A stretch of 64,000 nt of DNA from the NCBI RefSeq assembly GCF_020740795.1, contig NC_067282.1, forward strand, positions 131,311,132 through 131,375,131. Reading direction: 5' to 3'. The translations under genes and the position numbers were made by a program. The stretch's first letter is position 1; the number at the start of each line of letters is the position of its first letter. This DNA comes from Apus apus (Eukaryota > Chordata > Aves > Apodiformes > Apodidae). Shown here piece after piece: positions 1-12,600 of this stretch. Below the pieces are notes generated by a model. That model was not told where the DNA came from, made no database searches, and saw only the letters and a program-made list of their open reading frames with translations.

Positions 1-174
1 CTTCTCGTGCTCCAACAGGACACCCTGAAGCACCTCTGACCTGTGCCTCCTTTCCTGGGAGCCAGCCACTTACCAAGTTCTTAACAACACACAGTGGAGC
101 TTGGTTTCTTGCTTTTCTTCTAAGGTCCCACCTCATCAGGTAGTAACAGCATGAGCAAAGAACGTTTGGTTTGC

Positions 175-503
175 CTTCCAGTATCTGAAGGGAGCCTGCA
201 GGAAAGCTGTGGAGGGACTTTTTACACGGGTTTGTAACAAGGAGTAATTGATTAGAACTGGAAGAGGGGAGATTTAGATTAGACATTAGGAGAAAATTCT
301 TCACTGTAAGGGTGAGGAGACACTGGAACAGGTTGCCCAGGGAAACTGTGGAAGGCCCCTCCCTGAAAGTGTTCAAGGCCAGGTTGAATGGGGCTTTGAG
401 CAACCTGGTCTACTGGGAGGTGTTCCTGCCCATGCAGATGGGGCTAGATCTAGATGATTTTTAAGGTCCCTTCCAACCCAAACTATTCTATGATTCTGTG
501 ATT
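175..503 (+). mobile_element. CR1 LINE, 3'-terminal fragment
   Basis: This is the last ~330 bp of a CR1 non-LTR retrotransposon in sense orientation. It begins inside the end of ORF2, at the stretch that normally encodes FQYLKGAYRKAGEGLF, and runs through the 3' UTR. Typical CR1 phrases are present: 'ggaacaggttgcccaggga', 'ttcaaggccaggttg' and 'aaggtcccttccaaccca'. It closes with two tail units, ATTCTATG (485-492) and ATTCTGTG (493-500). The coding part is interrupted by stops, so it makes no protein. Heavy 5' truncation is normal for this family, because reverse transcription starts at the 3' end and usually aborts. It looks less decayed than the copy near 47.5 kb. Confidence 0.93.
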
Positions 504-3154
504 TGTGACTCCTGTATACTCATGCTAATCCCTGCAATTCGTTTTCTGCTATGGGACCTAGTCTCCCACTGATCTGATCAATCTCAAATTAAACTTATCC
601 TTGCAATTTTTAATGAAAGTCAGCCATCACATTTGAACATGATACAGACACTCAGAGCTTTGCTTTACTTAGTTCTTCAATAAATAATGAAGAGATGGAA
701 ATAACAAGCCTTGTAACCTGGAGAAAATATGTATACTGATTACCAAAAAGAAAGGAAAATCTTCAGTCAATATTCCTAAGGCAAAAGCATTAAATATATA
801 TATTACCTTTTATATATGGTATTATACAAAATAAGGAGCTGACACAGCTTACTGGCAAGTAACACCAAAAACATATATGTTAAGAACTACTGTCTCAGTT
901 TATTGAAGCACTCACCTTTCCCTGGGTGCATTCACTAACCAGTGACAATCCAAGAACTGTAATCATAGTAAATTAACATTAGTTAATTAAATATTTGTGA
1001 AATCGAAGAGTAGCACATTCAAAATAAGTTCTTTTTTAGTTACAACAGGACTCATGTGGTACAAAAGTTGCTTGTATATAGAAGTACAAATTAGAAGAAA
1101 ATATGGGAAATCCAATCTAAGAAATGATGATTCAAATAAGGTTGAGTAATCCACAGTAATAAATAATGTCAAAGCACAAAATATACTTTTATGGAAAATC
1201 TGGTGTAGGTAAAAAAGCAGCTGATAGTGCGAAAATCAACCCTTCCTAGTGCCCCCAAACCAGAAATTTATACAATATACAGCTAAGCTTTAATGTTTAC
1301 ACAGGCACTGAAGCATAATGTATTCCAATTAAGCCCAACCGCTGTTTGAAATGCCCAGTGACAGTTAGTGTAGCAAAGACTCCGATTGCTAAGTGCCATT
1401 TCTCTGACAGGGGCATATGGAGGCTTCAGTAACATCATTTACATTTCCCTCTCCTTTGTATCCCTTCTAAAAGGAAGTGATCAGTAACAGTAGCAGAAGA
1501 AAGACACAGGTCCCTAAATATTTCGCACAGTTGCAATGCCTCAGTCTGCAGCAGAATCTTTCCAGGGGATGCTTAAATCTAAATAATGTCAGCATTTATG
1601 AGCAGATAAACCATTATCAGTCCAGTTCTCTATTCTGAGTATAAAGACTATTCCTAATACTGGACCTCTCTCTGGAGCCCTCATTGATGTCTTTCTTCCC
1701 GCAGCAGGATGGGAATGGAGAACAGGCTCAGGAATGAGAATGGATATCAAGGAACAGGACTCTTCTGGGCTCTGCCACCAGCCTATTGGGGCACCCAGGG
1801 CAAACCCTTCATTTGTCTGAGCCTCAGATGCCTTAATGATATGACAGAGATAAGAATTAGAGTTGCCTGAAAGCTTTTGAAGCCAAAAAGAAGCCTTGGG
1901 TAGAACAGATGCTATTTGCAAGAAAATTCCTATTTTTGTATAAATGTTTTGGCTGTTCATAATAAAAAAAAATCACACAAGGCAGCTTTTTTTTTTTTTT
2001 TTCCTACTATTCTCACATTTGGCAATGAAAATCCAAAGCTTTTCAATTAAGTCAAAGGGAAAAATGAAAACTACTTTTCTTCCCTAAAATCTTATTTTGG
2101 TTCTGTGAAAAACTGATAATAATAACTAAGGAGATCTTTGGTGAGCCTTATTGAATCTTACTTATAATAGAAAACACTTTAGCTGAAAGGCAGCATAGAA
2201 TAGCCAAATACTGTCACAGATCAACTCTCTCTGGGCAGTTCAGTTATGCTCAAGTCATAGAACAGCTGACAACATTCTGACTTTCACGGGTCAGGTTGGT
2301 CACACAGGTGGAGGCAAGGTCAAGTTGTGTTGAAAGCACATTGAAGTGCCATGCTGAACCATTTTCCTCTCACTTACATGGACAAGATTAAATAGAGCAA
2401 TGTCAAGGTTAAATCACTATTTTGTTTGAGCCAGTGACTCAAGCATTAAATAAAATGGAGAGCTGATGTTAACTAAAATCTCTTTTTCATGATGGTCAAG
2501 GAAACCATGCCAGACCTCTCCTTATTAAATCCTTGTTTAAACACAGTTGTCACTAGCTTCAGTTTCAGGCACAGTGAAGGCTCTGAAAAGAGTGAGGAAC
2601 CCAGGGCTGACTTAACAGACCAGTAAAAATAGACAAACATAACCATGTTTTAAACTGCTTTTCTATTCCAACACAGAAAAGAAGTCTTAGTGAATGAAAT
2701 ATCACAGCTATGGTTACACAACACTGAGAACATACAGTGTTTGCAGGTTCACACACCCAGCAGTACTGTTTTTCTATTAGCAGCATCGAGAAGGAGAGAC
2801 AAAGAGATTTTCAGAAGAGGAACACATATGTTTCATAGCACTTTGCCAAAACAGTTTTAATAATGTGGTGATTAGATGTTCTTCCCGCCTCAGGGATTTA
2901 ATTTGGATTGCCCAGGGTAAATGATTCTGATAAAGTTGCCTCTGCTTTCTGTGGTTTGTAACAGAGCTATTCTTTCCAAATGGACTTTCTAAATAACAGT
3001 GGAGATGAGAGCCCATCAAACAGGCATCTGCTGTAAGCCTAGGGGATGCTAACTGGAAACTGTGTCAGAGGCATTGTTTGAATCGGCAGTCAAGAAAACA
3101 CCCATTTTGATGAATGTGTAGAAGCATTAGTCTCAAACGTCCTTTCCTACTGAA
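504..3154. other. Gene-free AT-rich stretch
   Basis: I see no supported gene here. The sequence is AT-rich and unique-looking, with AT-rich runs around 790-830 and a 16-base T run at 1987-2002. Open frames of 60-123 codons exist on the - strand (for example 1589-1960), but they show no recognisable domain and no splice context. I treat them as chance. Confidence 0.6.
1987..2002. repeat. T16 homopolymer
   Basis: A run of 16 T follows 'ggcagc'. It may be the reverse-oriented A tail of an old insertion or a simple slippage tract. No recognisable retrocopy flanks it. Confidence 0.8.
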
Positions 3155-4241
3155 ACAGAATCACAGAATCACAGAATTTTTGGAGTTGGAAGGGACCTTA
3201 AAGATCACTGAGTTCCAAGTACCCTGCATGGGCAGGGACACCTTCCACTAGAACAGGCTGCTCAGAGCCCCATCCAACCTGCCCTTCAACACCTCCAGGG
3301 ATGGAGCCCCCACAACATCTCTGGGCAGCCTGTTCCAGTGTTTCACCACCCTTACACTGAAGAATTTACACCTGATCTCTAACCTAAATATCTCTTCTTT
3401 CAGCTTAAAACCATTACCCCTCATCCTCTCACTGCAAGCCCATGTAAAAAGACCCTCCCCAGCTTTCCTGTAGGCCCCCTTCAGGTACTGGAAGGCCACT
3501 ATGAGGTCCTCCCAGAGCCTTCTCTTCTTCAGGCTGAACAGCCCCAACTCCCTCAACCTGTCCTCATAAGAGAGGTGCTCCACCCTCAGATCATTTTTGT
3601 GGCCCTTCTCTGGACATGTTCCAACAGGTCCACATCTTTCTTGTGCTGGGGCCTCCAGAGCTGTACACAGCACTCCAGGTGAGGTCTCACCGGGGCAGAG
3701 CAGAAGGGCAGAATCACCTCTCTCAATCTGCTGGCCACACTTCTTTTGATGCAGCCCAGGATGGAGTTGGCCTTCTGGGCTGCAACTGCACATTGGTGGC
3801 TCATGTCCAGCTTTTGATCCGCTAGAACCCCCAGGTCCTCTTCCACAGGGCTGCTCTCAAGTGTGACCTCCCCCAGCCTGTATTCATATCTTGGGTTACC
3901 TCGGCCCAGGTGCAGGACCCTGCACTTGGCCTTGTTGAACCTCGTGAGGTTCACCTGGGCCCACTTCTCTAGCTTGTCCAGGTCCCTCTGGATGGCATCC
4001 CATCCCTCTGGCATATCAACCACACCACCCAGCTTGGTGTCATCAGCAAACTTGCTGAGGGTGCTCTCAATGCCACCATCAATATCGTTAATGGAGATAT
4101 TAAACAACACTGGGCCCAGCACTGACCCCTGAGGGACACCACTTGTCACTGTTTTCCATCTGGACTTAGAGCCATTGACCACTACACTATGGACACGACC
4201 ATCTAGCCAGTTCCTTATCCCCTGAACAGTCCACCCATGAA
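3155..4241 (-). mobile_element. CR1 LINE, 3' half, antisense
   Basis: This is a ~1.1 kb CR1 copy on the - strand. Its 3' tail is at 3155-3177, with three ATTCTGTG units (the last partial) seen as agaatcac repeats on the + strand. Reading leftward from 4241, it encodes the second half of the ORF2 reverse transcriptase and the C-terminal domain, then the 3' UTR. The 5' breakpoint is near 4241: similarity starts at [16 protein letters not shown] and the codons before it are unrelated. This is an ordinary 5'-truncated, TPRT-type copy. Its strand is opposite to the copy at 175-503. Confidence 0.95.
3248..4241 (-). pseudogene. Broken CR1 ORF2 reverse transcriptase (C-terminal half)
   Basis: This is the remnant of the CR1 ORF2 polyprotein, which normally combines an APE-type endonuclease with a reverse transcriptase that copies the LINE RNA at the target site. 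The RT signature [10 protein letters not shown] is visible, and the catalytic box FADD lies at 4039-4050. Conserved downstream blocks follow: [20 protein letters not shown], then [10 protein letters not shown]. At about 3590 the frame ends. The family sequence resumes in another frame with VEHLSYEDRLRELGLFSL and continues to HWNRLPRDVV and LDGALSSLF. The gene is therefore broken by at least one frameshift and lacks its N-terminal half, including the endonuclease. It cannot make a functional protein. Identification is from well-known CR1 motifs; the function is that of the family, not of this copy. Confidence 0.93.
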
Positions 4242-6634
4242 AACAAAGGCCTTGCAAATGAAGCACTTGAACCCAGCTGTGTACACTGCTTCGCATACGT
4301 TCTTAATGTCTCCTTCAAAACAGATATTGTTGGACTAATTTCCTTGACCTGTCAGAAAAATAGAAACTAATCTGAAGCCTCCTAAATGCAGATAATTGCT
4401 CTAAACTGTGAGTAGGCACATAACTGAAGTAGAAGGTATTTCTATTTCCCAGTAGAAATCAGCGACAGGAATTATTAATGTAGGGGAGAAAAGGGTGTTG
4501 GTCATTTGACATAAATTTCCCTTTCATATTTGCTAAACAGAGCAAGATCCTAACATGAGCAGGCTGAAATTATAGCTGAATACATTTATAAACTTGTTTT
4601 TGTTCATCTTGAAATGAGCCTGTAGTGTCTAAAAGCAATCAAGTGATGGTTTTGGTCCACTTCTGTCTAATCACTGCTTCAATTGATGCATCTCCTAAAA
4701 ATACTTGAAATTGAGACCATCAGATGTTAACAATATCTCTTCTTCTGCCATGAGATAATATCCAATCAGTGATTATGGGCAGCAATGAAGCTTCTTAATT
4801 CAATGACTACGTGCCACCTATCTTTCCCATTTTGCTGACTGAAGATCCAGCTGTTTCTGTTTCACATCAACACACTTCAAAGATTGGCAAGTGTAGCTAT
4901 AAAGCTAAAAATATGAACAATTATCATCCCACATCAGTCACCCTTTTGTAGTACAAAATTTTTAGAAAGTTCTTGAGTGGGACGGGAAGATGAAGTGTGA
5001 TTTATTTTTAATAAGCAGTAGACACTCAAACTGGTAATTGTTGTTACATATTTTCTCCAAGTAACAAAAAATTACACCCTCATTGGTGGATGGGTTGACT
5101 CTTGGGCTGCTTTGCCTCCAAAAGGATTGTCCTACACAGAGAGACTGCTGCATCAGTCTTTGAGCCAAAACCTGCCTGCAAAGTGTCTTAAGATTTCATC
5201 CGTGGTCATAAACAGTTCAGCTGCTGTTTCTTCCTGTGTCACAGTCTTTTGTGAGGCTATGTTCACTGTAAAACTACAAGTACAAGGGAAACTCAAATCA
5301 GAGGTTGCATATTCACCTTGATTGATACTGAGACTTGTGCATTTCTTGATGTGAAAAATTGTGACACTTATACCACATCAAAGCTCAGGCAGTTATTTCT
5401 GTAACCTAAGAATGTTCCCACTCTACGGATCTCAATGGTGGGACTCCATAAATGTGATAGTACATGTTGGTGTCAAAGTTATTTTACAGCTAAATCAACT
5501 CACAATTAGGTAGGCTAGCTTTGATGATAAAGAATGTTATTAACTTTAAAGTGTTCTAAAGAAGTGTCTGACCACTGACTTCCAAGAGCTGAGAACTGTT
5601 TTAACTGTGGTGTGCAGGACAACTCTGGACACTGTTAACTCACTGCTATTTTTAGATGTCTGTAAATAGGGCTACTTGAAACAGTGACCATGATTATTTT
5701 ATGCATTTATTCAGGGTTTGTGCAGTATGATAAGCTCTGACAGCATGTGGGTTCCTAAGTCACTGAGGCTTATCCATGAATATCCACCACAGAATATTTG
5801 TGTTGGTAGATAAACTCATGTACAATGAATGCAAACCTGAGGTCCTGCCCAAATCAATTTTTGTCAGGTCCCCGAGGGCACTGCCAGCCATGACTGCCCC
5901 TGCCCAGCCTGCCCTGGGGCTCCTCTCATCCTGCCCACAGCCCAGCACTGCATTGCAGCCCAACCTGGGGCCATCAGTCCCTGCCCCAGCAACACTGCAG
6001 CAGCACCACCAGCCTGTGCTGCCCCTGGGAGTTTAATGTTGGGACCTTTTGATGCTGTCAGAAGGAGAGCACACAATATGGTGGGAAATACTCCACACTG
6101 ATGTCCTCCTCAACGTAGGAACCACAGGAGAAACAGCATTGGAGGGCACAAGGGCAGTATTGATGCCTCTTCCACTTTTCAGAGTAGAGGTGCTCATCTA
6201 GATCTATCTGTAAGTACAAGAAGCTGTTCTGATTTATGACACACTTGCCCAGCTGCCATCAGCTTTTTTGGTGTTCAGGGTTCAGGTCCATAGTGTGCCC
6301 AAGTAATTTTCTCTTTTTCTCCGAGCACTCCCATGCTGCCAATGCAATGAGGAAGCCATGTGGAAAGCCTGCAATGTTCTTTTGGGTGGGGAGATCCCCC
6401 CAGGTCCTCCCAGCCTCCTTTCTGCTATGAACAGAGACCAAAAGGGCTGCAGTCTAGCCTGAAGTGCTTTATCTGAGTTGTCCCCAATAAATGCCACAGT
6501 CCCAATAGCAAATTCTTGCAGAGAACTATTTATGGTCAATTCACAGCCTGAAGAATAAGTGTCATTACAGAATTAAAATACTTCTAAATTACAAAGCTGA
6601 AGAAATTGTGTTCTGCTTTCAGGGAGACCACAGG

Positions 6635-6677
6635 AAAAAAAAAAAAACACAACAAAACACAACAAAACCAACAACAA
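6635..6677. repeat. A13 run followed by (ACAAAAC)-type A-rich repeat
   Basis: Thirteen A are followed by cacaacaaaacacaac-type units and ccaacaac. Such tracts often mark the tail of an old retroposed sequence, but I could not identify a parent element upstream. It is called only as a simple repeat. Confidence 0.75.
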
Positions 6678-9600
6678 GCTGCCTTCCTCTGTTGGCCTTT
6701 ACTTCTGAAGTCTTGCAAGGAGGGGGAAGCAAAGCAACCCCAGCACTGCCCCCAGGGATCTGCTACAGGGTCGGCCAGGTCAATGAGGCTGCCCTGTAGA
6801 ATTATGCTTTCCAAAACTTGCTTCTCCCTAGCCTGGCTTCAGTCACTTCTTCACCTGTTTTCTGTCTCTTGTGGCTGGTTTTCCTTCTTCCATCTCTGCT
6901 GAGTGTGGATTTACTCCTGGGAGCAATGATACTGATCGAGGAATGTAGCCCAGCATGGTATTGCATTGTGGGTGCCGGTGCACACAGATGGGTGCCAGCC
7001 CAATTCCCTTCTATTAGCATCAGTTTCCCATCATGGGAACTCAGGATATTATTTGGGTAGGACTGCCACGCATATGCCTGCATTTCCTGCATGTGGTCAA
7101 AATTCCTAGCCAGAAATTTTATCTCATAGGTTAAAAGGGAAGTTCAGACATATTCTGCCCAGATAGTCTAACGTTTTACCATCTGCATGGTTGGTTGCTA
7201 TGCACGTACAGATACACTCTGTAACACATTCCCAGTGGGTCCCACAAATCTTGATTGTGCCAGAACAAACCCTCTGTGCAACAGATATGCAGTGTCTTCA
7301 GCATCTCTACAACATGCTGGATGCTCCACCTGTGTTGTGCCCAGCACAAATGATTATTAATGCATACTTACTCAGAAAATACCAGAAAATAATATGGAAG
7401 CTCCAAAATAAAGAACAATACATTCAAAATACATTTAAACCTATCTGAATACAAACCACAGGTTTTGTATCAATATTTCCCTTTAAGTCTAGCATTTCTT
7501 TTGTACATTGGGCACTTATCTAGCACATTGGCACTCAGAGGGTTAACAAAACCTACCTACTATTCTCTGTCCCAAGGGATGTGTGGCATGCAGAAATTTG
7601 GGAGAAATCAGCACTGAAACTGGGCTGTCCAAAAATGGCAGCTTCAATTAAGGAGATTTCTGGGGCTCTCTTCACTTTTGGCTCAAAACTATGGCAAAAA
7701 TAGAGCTGAAATATCTGAATTTACCTAGTTGCCACGGCATGGCCAGAGGACCACTCCCATGGACAGGTTATATTGTAGGGACAAAGTTCCTACACACGAA
7801 GTAAAGCCTTGTTTACTTGAGCTGGAAAGACATGAATTCTCAGCACTAGGGCAACCAAATGTGAAAATGGTATTTGCTGAATCAGATAGGAAGGTTAAGG
7901 CTGCTTTACCGCTGCCTGCTTCCTTGTATACCTTTTACAACAAAGTCCTTCCATCCTAGGCTCAGATTTTCCATGATACTGATCAGCCTGGGTCTACATA
8001 CTAGGGGTATGGTCTAGATCTGCTAGACACAACTTTTTTTTCTCCTTGCCAGCCATATCTGGAGCCTTTACATGTAACCTTACGAAGCTTTGTGTGTTCA
8101 TACATTAGTCTTTGCTCAAATGAGATTTTCCTCAATTAATAAATGGGCCTCCCTTTCCCCCTCCCTCTTTGATTCTTTTCTATCTTTATGCTCTGGGGAG
8201 ATTTTCAGAGGTCTTGTATGAGGATTAAAAAGGCAATAAGCAGATTATGGAAAAGTAGCTTTTTGATGTACCCAGCATAATACAAATTAGGATTGTTTAT
8301 AACTTTATGCCCTTATCGGTTATTACTGCATGTATGCTGATGTACTTTGAGGTCTCTAAATGAACCTAGAGGGACGAAGGTAACTGAATTATTTTAATTG
8401 GCACATTAAGGAACACATTTGCCAAAGAACAGATCATGTGTACGATATTGCTAATAGACAATGTTTGTCTTATTATGAAGAGAATCGCTGGGAAAAGGGG
8501 TAATCTTGTGGAGAAGGACACAGGATTTCTGCAGGTGTAATCTCTCTGTCTGTGAATAGGGCTGTCCCTTACTTGGTTGAACCTCTGGTCTCTTTAGGTT
8601 TTTAGCTCTTCAAGGCAAGGAATGCCTTCTCACCTAGCCCAGCAGAGTGAGATTCTGGCCTTGATGGAGTCTTCAAAATGTTCACCTAGTGTTACCTAAG
8701 AATAACATTGCTTAACATTTCTCCCTTCATCTGCTGTTAAATCTACTGTATATACTTCATAGTGAATCAAAATAACAATAAAATTTCTCTATCCTATCAT
8801 CAGGAAGTCCAAAGAATGCAAAGCTGGGTATTCTATTTTAGGCTCTTCTACTTTCAGCTCTGCAGCACTTGCTGCATTCAGGAAGGAAGTTGATGCCCAG
8901 ACCTACCAAATGATAGACCAGATGCTCAGGTAGCAGAACCTACGCAGTTCTGGCTTCAGGCATTCCCTTATCTTTCTGACAGGTGTAAAATAGAGGGGGG
9001 AGGGGAGAGCTAAAAATAATTTGCTCTATAAATAAAATTAAGATATACTCTGGCATTTTAATGTCCAAAGTGGTCAGGCAGTTTTTCTGTAGCAGTGTTT
9101 ACATTGCTAAGAATGTCAATAGCAAGGTGCAGTGTACTGTAATGTGGTTTTGCTAATGAACTGATGAAAGGAGAGAATTATTTTAAGATTGTGAATACGT
9201 GAGCTCTAAATGCATGAGCTCTAAAACACTTCAGGGGAAAAAAGAAGATACCACTGTTTTCGGGTTTACCAGTACTGAATGCCATTCCTCTGTCTCCTGA
9301 TAAAAGATACAAGTGTAAATGTCAAACCAAGCCAGTGATGACCTCTGACTTCTTTGAAAATGCCATGATTCTTTCAAAAGAGCACTAGGAGAACAGGCTG
9401 AATGACTAACTGGTAGACTGTGCCCTTTGGAAAACCCCAAAGGCAGTGTTGAAATTGCTGAACTTCCCCAAAGGCAGGATGAGTTGTACTAAACAGAGAT
9501 TCCAGGGTCTGTGCCACAACCACTTTGCTTCCCTCCAGTATCAGAACAGGCTCATTCCCCACATCTGGCACTCAGAAGAGGAAAGGAGTGAAGAGAAATC

Positions 9601-12600
9601 ATCCATGTTTTCCCTTCTTTTCCTCTCTGCTTTCTGTTCCCAAGGGCATAGGTGTTAGCACAGGGGCAGCTGCTGAAACCCACACTGCCCTGTAGCAAAA
9701 CAATTTGGGCTGGGAGGGTCAGAATCCATAATCCCCCTGCTGACACTCAGCCTCAGAGATTGCCACACTTTTTTTAGACCCTCTCTGTGGGAGGCAGCAA
9801 CCGGTTCTCGGATAAGGCTTATGAGTTAATGCAGTCCTGTGTGCATTCCTGTCCTTCATAGTCTTGCAGCTCGTGCTGTCTGATTTTACTGTGGTGTGAA
9901 GGGGCAGGAGGTGGTCAGAGGTGAGTGTGGAGATGGTGCTGCACACACATCAAGGAGTAGCTGGTACAGGTATCAAGAGTCAGATACAGTTTCTCAATAC
10001 CAATATATATATATTTATGGCGCACACCCCTATGCGTATACAATTAATAGATACATGTATCTCTTCCCCTGTCAAGGTGTTTTTTTGGCATAACAAGTCA
10101 GCGATCATAACTTTAAAAAATACTACAATTCAGGCTATTAAAAAAGTTGACTGTGACATTTCCACTCCTGCAGATTTTCAGCCAGAGGAAACCTTGCTGA
10201 GTGCTGCAAGACAGGCTAACTAGTGGCATTTTTAGCATGCCTTTCCCCCCTGCAACTGAGACAGGCACCTCAAATGAGGAATCCCCTGGTTATTAGTTTC
10301 CAAACTGGCTTAGGGTCTCTTTCTGCTCTAAACGACAGTGACTGGGGTGCAGCCAAGCTGGAGAAGACTATCACACCCAGCAGACATTACTTAATACTTA
10401 CTTTCTTACTGGAAGCTCCTACAGGTTAAGTCTTCTTCATGCCAGGAATTCTCAGCTGAACATCAACACAGCAAAAATCACGTACACTCCATCCCTGTGG
10501 CTAACTCGGGCAGATTTGTTGTTGGTTGCTAAAGGCAACTAGTTCTGATTGATGGTCCATGAACTTTCCACCAGCAGGGTGGGGTCTGGACTATCGTTGT
10601 TTCCAGGGCTCTGCAGACCAGAAGAGGCAGGAGAAGGAAAATAGGGAAACTGGAAGACCATAAAAATACCTAGCCTAATTGTTCATACTTCTACTTGTGA
10701 CTGGCTTGTAATCACAGTAGCACAGGGTGACAAAGAATCTATGTGGGAGTGTGTCAGTGATACTGGTTGCACACCATATAAAGTAAAACAAAACAAAAGA
10801 GTTTGTAAAGCTCTTTCTAATCCATGAATATTAAACCCTTACTCTTTTCACTTTCCCCTAGTAAGTCATCCTGGTAAGACAAATCTCATTTTAAATATTT
10901 ATCAGAAGAAAAGCAAAACAGTATGAAAGAGATTTGCACAAAACTTGTTTATCAGTCCTGGGTGTGTGAGCCTATCTGTCAGCCCTTCTGTGACTCTTGG
11001 CGTAGTTTTCCCTGTCTAGCTCATACACTTGAGATGATATGAAAGGATTTCAATGTGCACTTGAAACATTTTTTTTGTGTCCAGATTTATTCTACCAGCA
11101 TTTTTCTCTAACAGGCTTATTTGTCTTTTTTAAGGTCTGCTTTACATTAGACAGTCTCTTTGTATTCTGTACAGATGAAAAGCACATGCATTTCCACCCC
11201 TCCCTTATTATAATGATACTTTTAAAAGAAATCTCATGTGTTCTAAAAAATTGCTGTTATTACAAAGTTTTAAAAGACCTGTAGATGAGTCACTGGAAAA
11301 TAGCTAACAACATAATTTTCCCAGCTTTGCCTTCTACCCATTCAATCTTAGATCTTTCTGCCAAAAGGGTGCAAACCACTTCTGATAGGTGGGGCTGCCA
11401 GCTCTATTGGTTAGATTGTTTAAGCACATTCAAGTACATTTACCAAACACTAGATATTTTAGCTAGAATTTCCACACTTAATATTTACCTAAACCTGAAT
11501 TATATGGGCAACTCTTAGCAAGAGGTTTATCTTATCTCTAAGACCAGGGCTAGGGTATATTTTGCCTTGTCAAAATATTCTGATAATCTTTCTCAGAAAG
11601 GGTTTAATGCCCTTGCCCTTTGAAAAAGGAACATGAAATTTGCCTTTTTGAAAGCCTGCTCCAATTTAACCACATTACGAGGCTTTGAAAAACTGCAGGC
11701 AGCACCATCTGACCAGATCCAGAGACTGCATCTCTCCGAACAGCTGAGCTTTTTGAGAGGCTCTGGGCTAACAGAATGGAGAGGTTACTGCCCGACTCCT
11801 TCTCCTGGCCAGGTTACCTCAGCCCCCCTTACGTGTCACTTCTTACACTCATCAGGCCCTCCATGGGGTCCCCTAATTCAGCTCACTAATTGCACAGAAA
11901 GTGGCTGACAGTGATCAGAGGTATGTCTGAGGGATACAAGTGCCCATGGATGGTAGATGGTGACAGGAAGCCCTCAGGAAGAGGAGGCAGGGAGACCTCA
12001 CACTTGCTGGCAGTGAGCTGTTCAATCAGCACAGCTGCCTGCCTATAACTTGACCTCAGTAAAGCTTGACAGCTTGATTTTCTAAAGATTTACTGAAGTT
12101 CATCTGCAATACACACCTGCCATCCTAGGGACAAGAAGGACATTTGCTGTATTTGCAGTTCTGGCTCCTCTAGCCCATGAATTGGGGCACTGAAGAAAAG
12201 AGCAGGTACTTCCCTCCTGCCTCTTCCTGAACATACATCAGAAAGAAGAAACCTGCCAGAACTGTGGAGCCATGTGAGAAGCAAGGTGGCAAACAAGAGA
12301 AGAAGATTAGACTGCGAGGGTCCCCATCCTGCTGCTGATTGCTCTGGACAGCCACACAATGCTCTGTTAACAAAATTCAGAGGCATTGGGGAAATGCTAA
12401 TCCAGTGTAAAATTAGGTACTTGAAATTCAGAAAGCTCCAGTTTTCAACACATATAATCTTACTTCAGGTTCTTTATGCATATCACAACACTCAGTAGAG
12501 TAACAGCTTTTTATTTCTGTCCTTGTGACCCTTAGTACACAGAGAATGGGTGTGCAATAGGAACCAGTTTTGTCAGATTTATTTAATGAGGCCATTGCTT

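Noticed and set aside
1589..1960. 123-codon - strand frame
   Set aside because: No recognisable motif, no good splice sites and ordinary AT-rich context; within the range expected by chance in 64 kb.
9995..10020. Short TA-rich run (atatatatat)
   Set aside because: Too short and imperfect to list as a microsatellite of note.
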